Assembly: GCF_004134905.2 (NCBI RefSeq)
Contig: NZ_SDPQ02000001.1
Coordinates: 124,001-188,000 of the forward strand
DNA length: 64,000 nt
Source: Aeromicrobium ginsengisoli
Lineage (GTDB): Bacteria; Actinomycetota; Actinomycetes; Propionibacteriales; Nocardioidaceae
Reading direction: 5' to 3'
Part shown: positions 13,055-24,542 of the stretch, piece by piece
How positions within the stretch are numbered: the first letter of the stretch is position 1
How the letters are laid out: each line of letters begins with the position of its first letter
Notes under the pieces: model-generated
Told to the model about the DNA's origin: nothing
What the model saw: the letters and a program-made list of their open reading frames with translations, nothing else
The model's database searches: none
Position numbers and translations under genes: made by a program

Positions 13055-14070
13055 CTCTGAGCGCGACCGGTTTGGGCTCGACGACGCAGTCGCTCAGCAC
13101 GGTCTACGACCTGGCGATGCTGGACCTCGACGGCGTCGTCTACGTCGGCCAAGACGCCGTGCCCGGGGCCGCCAAGGCGCTGGAGATCGCACGCGCCGGG
13201 GGCATGCGGCTGGCCTACGTGACGAACAATGCCTCGCGGACGTCGCACGAGGTGGCCGATCACCTGCGTGAGCTGGCGATGCCCGAGGTCTCCGACAGCG
13301 ACGTGGTCACCTCGGCGCAAGCTGTGGCGCACCTCGTGGCGGACGCCGTACCCGCCGGATCGCCGGTGCTGCTCGTCGGCGGCGAGGGTCTCCGCTCACC
13401 GCTGGAGGAGCGCGGCTTGCGTTGCGTGACGAGTCTTGACGACGGTCCTGTGGCGGTGGTGCAGGGATTCCACCCTGACGTTGGCTGGCGTCAGCTGTCG
13501 GAAGCGTCCTTTGCGATCCAGACCGGTGTGCCGTGGTTCGTCAGCAACACCGATCTGACGATCCCGACCGCTCGCGGCATCGCTCCCGGCAACGGTTCGC
13601 TGGTGCAGGCCATCCGCAACGCGACCGGGGCGACGCCGACGGTCGCCGGCAAGCCCGAGAAGGCGTTGTTCGACGAGACGATGGAGCGCGTGGGCGGCGA
13701 GCGGCCGCTTGTCGTGGGTGATCGTCTCGACACCGACATCGAGGGTGCGGTCAACGCCGGTACGGACAGCCTCGCCGTTCTGACGGGCGTCAGCACGTTG
13801 CAGGAGATCATCGACGCCGGGCCGCGCAGCCGGCCCACGTACGTGTCAGCGGACCTGGCCGGGCTCAACGAACCGCACCTCACGATCGAGTACGACACGG
13901 ACCGGGCGCGTTGCGGTGCTGCCACGGCTTTGGTGCGCGATGACGTGGTGAGCGTGGAAGCCGGCGATCCACACAGCACCGACGCTCTGCGAGCGGTGAT
14001 CGGACTCGCGTGGTCGTTGCGTGATCGCTCCGACGTCTCGGTGACGGTGGATGGGACACTGAAGGCATGA
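13051..14070 (+). CDS. HAD-IIA family phosphatase (NagD-like)
   Basis: This is a 339-aa haloacid dehalogenase superfamily hydrolase. Motif I is D-L-D-G-V-V-Y, motif II lies in YVTNNAS, the lysine is in GKPEKALF, and motif IV is VVGDRLDTDIEGA. This pattern with a large C2 cap defines the NagD/p-nitrophenyl-phosphatase group (subclass IIA). The substrate is unknown. Its start overlaps the SSB-like gene and its stop overlaps the following small gene. Gene order matches the mycobacterial Rv1692 position. Confidence 0.85.
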   Translation: MTLSATGLGSTTQSLSTVYDLAMLDLDGVVYVGQDAVPGAAKALEIARAGGMRLAYVTNNASRTSHEVADHLRELAMPEVSDSDVVTSAQAVAHLVADAVPAGSPVLLVGGEGLRSPLEERGLRCVTSLDDGPVAVVQGFHPDVGWRQLSEASFAIQTGVPWFVSNTDLTIPTARGIAPGNGSLVQAIRNATGATPTVAGKPEKALFDETMERVGGERPLVVGDRLDTDIEGAVNAGTDSLAVLTGVSTLQEIIDAGPRSRPTYVSADLAGLNEPHLTIEYDTDRARCGAATALVRDDVVSVEAGDPHSTDALRAVIGLAWSLRDRSDVSVTVDGTLKA

Positions 14071-14309
14071 GCGAGTACTCCGACACCGACCTGTCTGACG
14101 CGATGGAGCAGGAGCAGGTCGACCAGTCCACCGCGGAGCCGATCGAGCCGACCGGCCACGTGGCGATCGACGAAGCGCTCGAACGTCTGGCCCGGCTCAA
14201 CGACCTGGAAATCACGTCGCACCCGCAGGAGTTCGATGCGATCCACCGGGTGCTCCGCGAGTCGCTCGCCAACGCGGGCCGCGACGGGGACCTCCCCGAA
14301 AGCCCGTGA
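14067..14309 (+). CDS. Conserved small acidic actinobacterial protein of unknown function
   Basis: This 80-aa protein has an acidic, Gln/Glu-rich first third, then a predicted helix pair (HVAIDEALERLARLNDLEI and FDAIHRVLRESLANA). I recognise no domain. It overlaps the HAD gene by ATGA and ends 4 bases before tlyA. A gene of similar size holds the same position in mycobacteria (Rv1693 region), so it is likely real. Its role is unknown. Confidence 0.75.
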   Translation: MSEYSDTDLSDAMEQEQVDQSTAEPIEPTGHVAIDEALERLARLNDLEITSHPQEFDAIHRVLRESLANAGRDGDLPESP

Positions 14310-14313
14310 CGGA

Positions 14314-15156
14314 GTGACCAGACGGCTTCGGTTGGATGCCGAGCTCGTGCGCCGCGGCTTGGCGCGCTCGCGCGAGCATGCCGGCACGCTGATCGAGGAG
14401 GGTCAGGTCAAGGTCGCCGGATCGGTCGCCACCAAGGCGGCAACCGGCGTCACCACGGACCAGGCGATCGTCGTGCGCGCGAGCAACGAGCCGACCTACG
14501 CCTCACGAGGTGCGCACAAGCTGCTCGGTGCGCTGGCTGTGTTCGAGCCGATGGGGCTCACGGTGGCGGGCAAACGGTGCCTCGATGCCGGGGCTTCGAC
14601 CGGTGGCTTCACCGACATCCTGCTGCGCAAGGGCGCTCGCCAGGTCTGCGCGGTCGACGTGGGCTATGGACAGCTGGTGTGGGCGTTGCAGTCGGACGAT
14701 CGCGTCGTCGTGTTCGACCGGACAAACGTCCGTCGGCTCGAGGCGGACGACATCGGCGGTCCTGTCGAGCTGATCGTCTCGGATCTGTCGTTCATCTCCC
14801 TTACGGTGGTCATGCCTGCCCTGACGAGGGTGTGCGAGCCGAGCAGCCCAGAAGGCGGAGGTGACATCGTGCTGATGATCAAGCCGCAGTTCGAGGTCGG
14901 CAAGAGCAACCTCGGCAAGAACGGCGTGGTGCGCGATCCGGCGTTGCATGCCGATGCCGTCCACCGGGTGTGCCTGTCGGCCTACGAGCAGGGCTGGGGC
15001 ACCAAGGCCTTGGCACCGAGCCCGCTGCCCGGGCCGGCCGGCAACGTCGAGTACTTCTGCTGGCTGCGCAGTGACGCCGAAGCGCCCAGCGAGGAGGCGG
15101 CGCACGCCGTCGTCGCGGCGGGGCCGTTGGACGCGACGTCGGGGGAGGGCGCATGA
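14314..15156 (+). CDS. tlyA: TlyA family rRNA (cytidine-2'-O)-methyltransferase
   Basis: This enzyme transfers a methyl group from SAM to 2'-OH of cytidines in 16S and 23S rRNA; in mycobacteria this confers capreomycin sensitivity. The N-terminal 60 residues are an S4 RNA-binding domain (RLDAELVRRGLARSREHA). The rest is an FtsJ/RrmJ-like Rossmann methyltransferase with CLDAGASTGGFTDILL as SAM motif I. Length is 280 aa from the GTG at 14314, normal for TlyA. The stop overlaps nadK (ATGA). Confidence 0.92.
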   Translation: MTRRLRLDAELVRRGLARSREHAGTLIEEGQVKVAGSVATKAATGVTTDQAIVVRASNEPTYASRGAHKLLGALAVFEPMGLTVAGKRCLDAGASTGGFTDILLRKGARQVCAVDVGYGQLVWALQSDDRVVVFDRTNVRRLEADDIGGPVELIVSDLSFISLTVVMPALTRVCEPSSPEGGGDIVLMIKPQFEVGKSNLGKNGVVRDPALHADAVHRVCLSAYEQGWGTKALAPSPLPGPAGNVEYFCWLRSDAEAPSEEAAHAVVAAGPLDATSGEGA

Positions 15157-16067
15157 CTCGCCGGGTCCTGTTGATCGTGCACGTCGCGCGCGAGGAGGCG
15201 AGCAAGGTCGCCACCGCATTCGCCGCGGACCTGCGGGCCGAGGGTGTCGACGTCTGCGTGCTCGATGCCGAGCTCGAGACGTTGCGGGCCGCCGGCCTGG
15301 ACAATCCCGGCGTCGTCGAGGCCCAGCCCGGTGCCGCCGACGGCTGCGAGCTGGCCGTGGTGTTCGGCGGAGATGGCACGATCCTGCGCGCCGCGGAGAT
15401 GTGCCGCGGCACCAGCACCCCGGTGCTCGGGGTCAATCTGGGACACGTCGGCTTTCTGGCTGAGGCAGATGTCGAGGACCTGCACGACGTGGTGCGCGGT
15501 GTCGTGGACGGCACCTACACCGTCGAGGAGCGACTCACGGTCGACGTGTCGGTCACCGTCGGCGGCGAGGTGGTCGCGACCAACTGGGCGCTCAACGAAG
15601 CATCGGTCGAGAAGGCGGCGCGCGAGCGCATGCTCGAGATCGTCGTCGAGATCGACGATCGCCCGGTGTCACGGTGGGGCTGCGACGGTGTCGTGTGCGC
15701 GACCCCGACCGGGTCGACCGCCTACAACTTCAGCGCAGGTGGGCCGATCGTGTGGCCTGAGGTCTCGGCGCTGCTGATGGTGCCGATCAGTGCCCACGCC
15801 CTGTTCGCGCGGCCGCTTGTCGTCTCACCGGACTCGACGCTGGCCATCGAGGTGGTGGGCGAGCTCTCCACCGGAGTCCTGTGGTGCGACGGTCGGCGCG
15901 CAGCCGATCTGCCGGTGGGCGCACGCGTCGAGGTCGTCAAGGGCAAGACGCCCGTACGCCTGGCTCGTCTGCAGCCCGCCTCGTTCGCAGACCGATTGGT
16001 GCGCAAGTTCGACTTGCCTGTCGCGGGTTGGCGCGGTTCGGCCGAACGCCGCAGAGGAGATTCCTGA
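15153..16067 (+). CDS. nadK: NAD kinase
   Basis: It phosphorylates NAD to NADP using ATP or polyphosphate. It has 304 aa. The catalytic GGDGT motif is at residues 72-76, and the second conserved segment is TPTGSTAYNFSAGGPIV. The position between tlyA and recN is the standard actinobacterial order. The stop overlaps recN as TGATG. Confidence 0.95.
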   Translation: MTRRVLLIVHVAREEASKVATAFAADLRAEGVDVCVLDAELETLRAAGLDNPGVVEAQPGAADGCELAVVFGGDGTILRAAEMCRGTSTPVLGVNLGHVGFLAEADVEDLHDVVRGVVDGTYTVEERLTVDVSVTVGGEVVATNWALNEASVEKAARERMLEIVVEIDDRPVSRWGCDGVVCATPTGSTAYNFSAGGPIVWPEVSALLMVPISAHALFARPLVVSPDSTLAIEVVGELSTGVLWCDGRRAADLPVGARVEVVKGKTPVRLARLQPASFADRLVRKFDLPVAGWRGSAERRRGDS

Positions 16068-17752
16068 TGTGGCAGCATCTGCGACTTTCGTCGCTCGGCG
16101 TCATCGACTCGGCTGAGCTCGAGCTCTCGGAGGGCTTCACCGTCATCACCGGTGAGACGGGGGCCGGCAAGACCATGGTCGTCACGGCGTTGGGACTTCT
16201 GCGCGGAGATCGCGCCGACCTGGGCCTCGTGCGTCGTGGTGCCGACCAGGCGCGGGTGGAGGCCAGCATCGGTGTCCCGCCCGGCGCGGCGGCGATCGCT
16301 GCGGTCGAGGACGCGGGAGGGCGGATCGACGACGACGTCGTGATCCTCGGTCGAGTGTTGTCAGCGCAGGGCCGGTCGCGCGCGATCGCGGGCGGCGCCA
16401 CGGTGCCTGCCGCCCTGCTGGCGGACGTCACGGACGAGCTGGTGGCGGTGCACGGCCAGTCTGACCAGCACCGGTTGCTGCGTGCCACTGAGCAGCGAGC
16501 GGCGCTCGACCGGTTCGCCGGTGAGGCGTTCGCGGCGGCTGCTGAGGCATACGCACCGGCCTATGCCCGGTGGCGCACGGTCGAACGTACGTTGCTGGAG
16601 CTGCGCACGCATGCGCAGGAACGGGCTCGCGAGCTCGACGTCCTGCAGTTCGGGCTCGATGAGATCAACGACGTCGAGCCGCAGGCTGGCGAGGACGAGC
16701 AGCTCAAGATCGAGGAGGGGCGTCTGGCGCATTCGGAGTCCCTCGCTCGTGCCGCTGACCAAGCGCACCGCTCTCTCGTCGGTGAGGCCGACCTCGACGC
16801 AGCTCGCACACAGGTCGCCGAGGCCTCTGCGGCGTTGCGGGAAGCCGCGGGGCACGACCCGGCACTCGACGCACTGGCCGAACGAGTCCTCGAGCTCGGC
16901 ATCCTGCTCGACGACGTCGGCGCAGAGCTGGGCGCGTACTCGGGCGGTGTCGAGCTCGATCCCGAACGGTTGGCCGCACTGCAAGAGCGCCGGGCCGCAT
17001 TGGCCGGCCTCCAGCGCAAGTACGGCCCCACACTCGACGACGTCCTGGCCTGGGCCGAGAAGAGCGCGACCCGCCTGGGCGAGCTCGGCAATGACGATGA
17101 GTCGGTTGCTGCTCTCGAGGCGGAGCAGGCCGAGCTCATCCCCGAGGTGACCCGCCTGGCGCACGAGATGTCGGCGATTCGCACCGAGGCCGCGGCCCGC
17201 CTGTCGTCGCTGGTCGACGAGGAGATCGCGCAGCTGTCGATGCCGTCGGCGCGGCTCGAGGTGCAGGTGACTGCTGGTGCCGATGCCGTGCCCGGCCCTC
17301 ACGGCATCGACGAGGTCGAGTTCCTGTTCGCGGCCAACAGCGGCACCGGGCTGCGACCGCTGCACAAAGGGGCGAGCGGTGGTGAGCTCTCCCGCCTGAT
17401 GCTGGCGCTCGAGGTCGTCCTCGCCGACCGCACGACCGTGCCGACCTTGGTGTTCGACGAGGTCGACGCCGGCATCGGCGGCAAGGCGGCGGTCGAGGTG
17501 GGCCGCCGACTCTCGCGCCTGGCCGAGCACGCGCAGGTCATCGCCGTGACGCACCTGCCGCAGGTCGCCGCGTTCGCCGATCACCACTTCGTGGTGTCCA
17601 AGGACGACGACGGCACGGTCACCAGCAGCGCGGTGATCGAGCTCGACGAGCACCATCGGGTCGACGAGCTGGCACGCATGCTGGCCGGCCAGGAGGACTC
17701 CGCGACCGCCCAGGCGCACGCCCGTGAGCTGCTGGACCTCGCCCGGAGCTGA
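16067..17752 (+). CDS. recN: DNA repair protein RecN
   Basis: This SMC-like ATPase works in double-strand break repair. It has 561 aa. Walker A GETGAGKT lies near residues 29-36. Long heptad-like helices (about 150-370) form the coiled coil. The C-terminal half has the signature KGASGGELSRLMLALE and Walker B VLADRTTVPTLVFDEVDAG. The gene starts on the nadK stop. Transcription may stop or restart in the 88-base gap before steA. Confidence 0.95.
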   Translation: MWQHLRLSSLGVIDSAELELSEGFTVITGETGAGKTMVVTALGLLRGDRADLGLVRRGADQARVEASIGVPPGAAAIAAVEDAGGRIDDDVVILGRVLSAQGRSRAIAGGATVPAALLADVTDELVAVHGQSDQHRLLRATEQRAALDRFAGEAFAAAAEAYAPAYARWRTVERTLLELRTHAQERARELDVLQFGLDEINDVEPQAGEDEQLKIEEGRLAHSESLARAADQAHRSLVGEADLDAARTQVAEASAALREAAGHDPALDALAERVLELGILLDDVGAELGAYSGGVELDPERLAALQERRAALAGLQRKYGPTLDDVLAWAEKSATRLGELGNDDESVAALEAEQAELIPEVTRLAHEMSAIRTEAAARLSSLVDEEIAQLSMPSARLEVQVTAGADAVPGPHGIDEVEFLFAANSGTGLRPLHKGASGGELSRLMLALEVVLADRTTVPTLVFDEVDAGIGGKAAVEVGRRLSRLAEHAQVIAVTHLPQVAAFADHHFVVSKDDDGTVTSSAVIELDEHHRVDELARMLAGQEDSATAQAHARELLDLARS

Positions 17753-17840
17753 CCTGAGTTCTGCCTGAGACTCTGTCTTTTGGGCGACACGCCGGGGGAG
17801 CGCGCAAATCGATCGGCCTCAGCGGGAAGCATGGTCGGCG

Positions 17841-19016
17841 ATGGCCATCAGGAAGCACAAGAGACCCAACACGCCCGAAGCGTCCGGGGTCGTCGGCACG
17901 GTGAGGTTCGTCCAGCGCGAGAGCGATGTCACGTCGCTCCGCGAGGGTGACATCGCTGTCGTGGACCACCCCGAGCTCGATGCCCGACAGGCGCAAGAAC
18001 TCATCGACCAGCGCGTTCGGGCTGTGCTCAACGCCGGGCGCTCCAGCAGCGGCCGCGTGCCCAACGTCGGGCCGCAGATGTTGGCCCATGCCGGCATCCT
18101 GCTGATCGACCTCGAGGACGCCGCCATCTGGTCGAAGCTCAAGAACGGCGAACGCGTACGGATCGAGGACGGCAAGGTCTTCCGTGACGAGATCCTCGTG
18201 GTCAGTGGCACGGAGCTCGACGACGCACACACGACCGCCGCGCTGGCGGACGCCGAGAGCGGCTTGGCCACCCGGCTGGACTCGCTGGCCGCCAACGCCA
18301 GCGACCACATCCAGCGCGAGCAGACGATGCTGCTCGACGGCGCGCACGTGCCACGGATCCGCACGAAGCTGCGGGGCCGGGCGGTCGTCGTGGTCTCCCG
18401 GGCGTACGACGACGAAGCAGACCTGCGAGGCCTGCGCCGCTACATCCGCGACGACGACCCGGTGTTGATCGGCGCGGGCGCGGGCGCCGACGTCCTGTTG
18501 AAGGCCGGCTACACCCCGGCCCTCGTGATCGGTGCGCTCGACAACCTCTCGGACGCTGCGATCCGTGTTGCCGGCGAGGTCGTGGTGACGACGTCGTCGG
18601 GCACGGTCGACACCCCCGAGCGGCTCGAACGGCACGGCAAGGAGATCGTGACGTTCGTGTCGAGCGGCGCCGACGACGATCTCGCGATCGTGCTGGCTGA
18701 CACCAACGAGGCGGCCGTCATCGTGCACGTGGGGGCGCCGGCGACGCTGTCGAAGTTCCTGGAGCGGCCCCCGTCAGAAGTGGCGCGCATGTTCGTCGCC
18801 CGGCTGCGGGCCGGCTCCAAGATCGTCGACGCCAAGGCCGTCAACCACTTCACCTCACAGCGATTCGCGATGTGGCCGGTACTGCTCCTGCTCGCTGCAG
18901 GCGTCGCGGCTGTCGCCGTCTCGATCGCCGTGACCCCGGTCGGCAACGACTGGTTCGACTCACTCGGTGATCAGCTCGCCGATCTCGGCACCTGGATCAA
19001 AGGACTCTTCACGTGA
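17841..19016 (+). CDS. steA: SteA-like cytokinetic ring protein
   Basis: This 391-aa protein has a large soluble domain related to thiamin pyrophosphokinase and one C-terminal transmembrane helix (about 340-362, FAMWPVLLLLAAGVAAVAVS). The Corynebacterium glutamicum homologue SteA works with SteB to control septal hydrolase activity through RipA. Here it overlaps steB by GTGA, consistent with a SteA-SteB membrane complex. The TPPK-like domain may be catalytically inactive; older annotations as thiamin pyrophosphokinase are probably misleading. Confidence 0.85.
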   Translation: MAIRKHKRPNTPEASGVVGTVRFVQRESDVTSLREGDIAVVDHPELDARQAQELIDQRVRAVLNAGRSSSGRVPNVGPQMLAHAGILLIDLEDAAIWSKLKNGERVRIEDGKVFRDEILVVSGTELDDAHTTAALADAESGLATRLDSLAANASDHIQREQTMLLDGAHVPRIRTKLRGRAVVVVSRAYDDEADLRGLRRYIRDDDPVLIGAGAGADVLLKAGYTPALVIGALDNLSDAAIRVAGEVVVTTSSGTVDTPERLERHGKEIVTFVSSGADDDLAIVLADTNEAAVIVHVGAPATLSKFLERPPSEVARMFVARLRAGSKIVDAKAVNHFTSQRFAMWPVLLLLAAGVAAVAVSIAVTPVGNDWFDSLGDQLADLGTWIKGLFT

Positions 19017-19897
19017 TCAACTTCCGCTTCCACCTCGTCTCGATCGCCGCGATCCTGATTGCGCTCGCGGCAGGTGTCGCGCTGGGCTCAGGGCCTCTCG
19101 ACGACACGGGCGACTCTCTCCGTGGCGATGCGACCACGAGCCAGGACACGACCGACCCGGGCCTCGCGGCGTTCGAGTCGGGCTACGCCGCGCGTACGTC
19201 GCCCGGCCTCCTGAAGGACAAGCTCAAGGGGCAGACCATCGTGATGCTGACGGTGCCGGGCACCAGCGCCGCGGAGATCAGGGGCATCACGACCAACCTG
19301 GAGGCGGCCGGTGCAGATGTCACGGGCGAGGTCAACCTCACGAGCAAGCTCCTCGACGCGTCGGGGCGCCAGTTCGCCGAGAGCGTGGCGCAGCAGTCAG
19401 CCTCGAACGTCCCCGGCGTCAGCGCCGCAGGGGACAGCTACGGCCGGGTCGGGTCGGCGCTGGGCCGCGCACTGATGGCCGACAAGGCGGCGGCACCCGA
19501 TCAGACCGCGAGCACCATCCGGTCGGCGTTCTCCGAGGGCAAGCTCATCACGCTGACCGCCCCACCCAAGAAGGTCGCGACCCTGGCCGTGCTCGTGACG
19601 GGCCCTGAGCGTACGGGTGGATCCGACCAGAGCACGGTCATCGCATCGCTCGCCGGCGCTCTCAACAGCAGCGGCAAGGGCATCGTGGTCGCCGGCCCGT
19701 CGTCGTCGAGCACCGACGGCGGGGCAGTCAAGGCGGTGCGCGACGGCGACTTCGCCACGGAGGTCTCGACCGTCGATGTCACGGACACGGCCGCGGGACG
19801 GGTCGTCACGGCACTCGTCGCGGCTGCGCAGGCCGCCGGGCAGCCGGGGGCATGGGGTACGTCCCGCAGTGGCAGCGGAGCCGTGCCGGCGCGCTGA
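19013..19897 (+). CDS. steB: SteB/MctB family protein (DUF3186, 'copper transporter')
   Basis: This 294-aa protein starts with one membrane helix (residues 5-27, HLVSIAAILIALAAGVALG) followed by a coiled coil and an external domain. The family includes C. glutamicum SteB, partner of SteA in cell separation, and M. tuberculosis MctB (Rv1698), reported in copper handling. The GTG start overlaps steA. The steA-steB pair favours the cell-envelope role. The C-terminus is Gly/Ser-rich. Confidence 0.8.
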   Translation: MINFRFHLVSIAAILIALAAGVALGSGPLDDTGDSLRGDATTSQDTTDPGLAAFESGYAARTSPGLLKDKLKGQTIVMLTVPGTSAAEIRGITTNLEAAGADVTGEVNLTSKLLDASGRQFAESVAQQSASNVPGVSAAGDSYGRVGSALGRALMADKAAAPDQTASTIRSAFSEGKLITLTAPPKKVATLAVLVTGPERTGGSDQSTVIASLAGALNSSGKGIVVAGPSSSSTDGGAVKAVRDGDFATEVSTVDVTDTAAGRVVTALVAAAQAAGQPGAWGTSRSGSGAVPAR

Positions 19898-19978
19898 CCG
19901 CGCTCTGTGGGGGAGCCGACACGTGTGTCGTTGGGCTCCAGGGGTGTTCTGTTGGTAGGCTGGAATCCCGTGGAGGCC

Positions 19979-22316
<2,338 letters not shown>

Positions 22317-22320
<4 letters not shown>

Positions 22321-23243
22321 CGACCGACGTGGAGCGGGCGGTCCAGGACTACCTGAGCCACCTCAGCGTCGAGCGTGGCCTCGCCGACAACACGCTCCAC
22401 TCATATCGCCGCGACCTGAGGCGCTATCTGCAGTTCCTGCATGCGCGCGAGCTGACGGATCCAGCGGCGATCACCGAGAACGACATCGCCGCGTTCCTCG
22501 GCGCACTTCGTACGGGCGACCCCGATCATGTGTCGCTGGGCACCGCGAGCGCCGCTCGTACGATCGTCGCGGTCCGTGGGCTCCACCGCTTCCTGCTGCG
22601 TGAGCAGATCGTGCCGACCGACGTCACGGCCGCGGTCAAGCCGCCTCGACCGGCCTCGAGGCTGCCCAAGGCTCTGCCGCTGTCGGACATCGAGGCGATC
22701 CTCGACGCCGCCGGTGCGCCGGGCACGACGCTCGCGTCGCGCGACCGGTCACTGCTGGAGGTCCTCTACGGCACCGGTGCCCGGATCTCCGAGGCCGTCG
22801 GGCTCGACCTCGACGACCTCGACCTCGAGGACTCGACCGTGCTCCTGCGCGGCAAGGGCGGCAAGCAGCGCATCGTGCCCCTCGGGTCGTACGCCCGACA
22901 GTCGTTGAGCGACTATCTGACCGCGTCACGACCGGCGCTGGCGTCGGCCCGGACCAGCACGCCGGCGGTGTTCCTCAACGCCCGCGGAGGGCGACTCTCG
23001 CGGCAGAGCGCGTGGACCGTCCTGACCCGGGCGGCTCAGCGGGCCGGCATCGCCGTGGACGTCTCGCCACACACGCTGCGGCACTCGTTCGCGACCCATC
23101 TGCTGGACGGCGGAGCGGACGTCCGGGTGGTCCAGGAGCTGCTGGGACACGCCTCGGTGACGACGACGCAGATCTACACCCTGGTCACCGTCGAGAAGCT
23201 TCGCGAGATCTATGCGACGGCCCATCCGAGGGCGTCGAGATAG
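22317..23243 (+). CDS. xerD: Tyrosine recombinase XerD
   Basis: This 308-aa site-specific recombinase resolves chromosome dimers at dif with XerC. The N-terminal SAM-like core-binding domain covers residues 1-95. Catalytic residues are visible in GTGARISE (Arg), [15 protein letters not shown] (His-x-x-Arg), [12 protein letters not shown] (His and nucleophile Tyr). The conserved position next to scpAB and parA makes it the housekeeping XerD rather than a phage integrase. Confidence 0.93.
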
Positions 23244-23361
23244 GTTCTGGCTGCGATCTCGGCAGGCGCGCCGATCGAGTCCTCGAGGGCGGTCGCCAAG
23301 TCGACTTTTCGCGGTAGAGTGACGCTCGTCCGCCGGTCGAGTTCGAGTGCAGGGGTAGCTG

Positions 23362-24210
23362 ATGAGCAAGGAACTGGGACCGACCGGACGGCCGATGCCG
23401 AACTTCCCGAAGCCCCAGCCGCGCAAGCCCGGGCAGCCCGCGACGATCATCGCGATGTGCAACCAGAAGGGTGGCGTCGGCAAGACCACGACGACCATCA
23501 ACCTCGGTGCGGCGCTCGTCGAGACCGGCCGCAAGGTGCTGCTCGTCGACTTCGATCCCCAGGGCTCGATGACCGTCGGCCTCGGCGTCAGCGCCCATGA
23601 GCTCGACCAGAGCATCTATCACGTCCTGATGGACCGGGAGATCTCGATCAAGGACCTGATCATGCCGACCGCGGTCGACGGACTGGACCTCGTACCGTCC
23701 AACATCGACCTGTCCGCGGCTGAGATGCGGCTCGTGACCGAGGTCGGCCGCGAGCAGGTGCTGGCGCGGGTCCTCAAGGCGGTCCGCAAGGACTACGACG
23801 TCATCCTGATCGACTGCCAGCCGTCGCTCGGACTGCTGACGGTCAACGCGCTGACCGCGGCCGACGGTGTCCTGGTGCCGCTGGAGTGCGAGTACTTCGC
23901 CCTGCGCGGGGTCGCGCTGCTCAAGGACACGATCGAGAAGGTGCGCGACCGCACCAACGACGAACTGCAGATCATCGGTCTGCTCGGCACGATGTACGAC
24001 AGCCGCACCCTGCACGGCAAGGAGGTCCTCGCGACCCTCGTCGAAGGCTGGGGCGACCTGGTCTTCCACACCGTCATCCGACGCACCGTGAAGTTCTCCG
24101 ACTCGACGGTCGCGGGGGAGCCGATCACCGAGTACGCCCCGACATCGCCTGGCGCCGACTCCTACCGGCAGCTCGCGAGGGAGGTTCTCGTTCGATGCCC
24201 CGAGGCGTGA
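23362..24210 (+). CDS. ParA family ATPase
   Basis: This 282-aa deviant Walker ATPase has K-G-G-V-G-K-T-T at residues 36-43, VDFDPQG as the A' motif and VILIDCQPSLG as Walker B. It has an N-terminal Pro/Lys extension of 26 residues. It belongs to the second ParA of actinobacteria, located with scpA and scpB and not at the origin with ParB. The coding end overlaps a small ribbon-helix-helix-like gene by 16 bases, suggesting a two-gene partition-type unit. The 118-base gap before it probably holds its promoter. Confidence 0.9.
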   Translation: MSKELGPTGRPMPNFPKPQPRKPGQPATIIAMCNQKGGVGKTTTTINLGAALVETGRKVLLVDFDPQGSMTVGLGVSAHELDQSIYHVLMDREISIKDLIMPTAVDGLDLVPSNIDLSAAEMRLVTEVGREQVLARVLKAVRKDYDVILIDCQPSLGLLTVNALTAADGVLVPLECEYFALRGVALLKDTIEKVRDRTNDELQIIGLLGTMYDSRTLHGKEVLATLVEGWGDLVFHTVIRRTVKFSDSTVAGEPITEYAPTSPGADSYRQLAREVLVRCPEA

Positions 24211-24542
24211 CACCGTCGTCGGGCGGCAGCGGCAAACGGCCCACCATGCCGGGGGTCGACGAGCTCTTCCGGGCCACCGCTCCCGCACCCGCAGCCGAGG
24301 AGGGTGACGCCGGCGCCGCTGTCGCAGCCAGCGGCCGGGTCAAGCACGACGAGAAGATGACGGTCTACGTCACCGCGGCCGAGCTGCTGGCCGTCGAGCA
24401 GGCCAGGCTCAAGCTCCGCAGCGAGTTGGGCCGCAGCGTCGACCGCGGCCGGTTCGTCCGCGCGGCGCTGGCCGTCGCGCTCGCCGACCTCGAGTCGCGC
24501 GGCACCGACAGCGACGTCGCCCGGCGATTGAGCGAGTCGTGA
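24195..24542 (+). CDS. Small ribbon-helix-helix-like protein between parA and scpA
   Basis: This 115-aa protein starts inside the end of the ParA gene and ends inside the scpA start (GTGA). Residues 1-50 are disordered, Gly/Ala/Pro-rich. Residues 53-102 read as a beta strand (KMTVYVT) then two amphipathic helices, the order of ribbon-helix-helix DNA-binding proteins such as ParG, Omega or CopG. I do not recognise a named family. By context it may be the DNA-binding or activating partner of the ParA, but this is inference. Confidence 0.7.
   Translation: MPRGVTPSSGGSGKRPTMPGVDELFRATAPAPAAEEGDAGAAVAASGRVKHDEKMTVYVTAAELLAVEQARLKLRSELGRSVDRGRFVRAALAVALADLESRGTDSDVARRLSES

Noticed and set aside
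11422..13332. Long minus-strand open frame (636 codons) across the 5S, TPR and SSB-like genes
   Set aside because: It runs antisense to the 5S gene and three well-supported genes; high GC keeps such frames open. The product is low-complexity Arg/Leu-rich with no recognisable domain.
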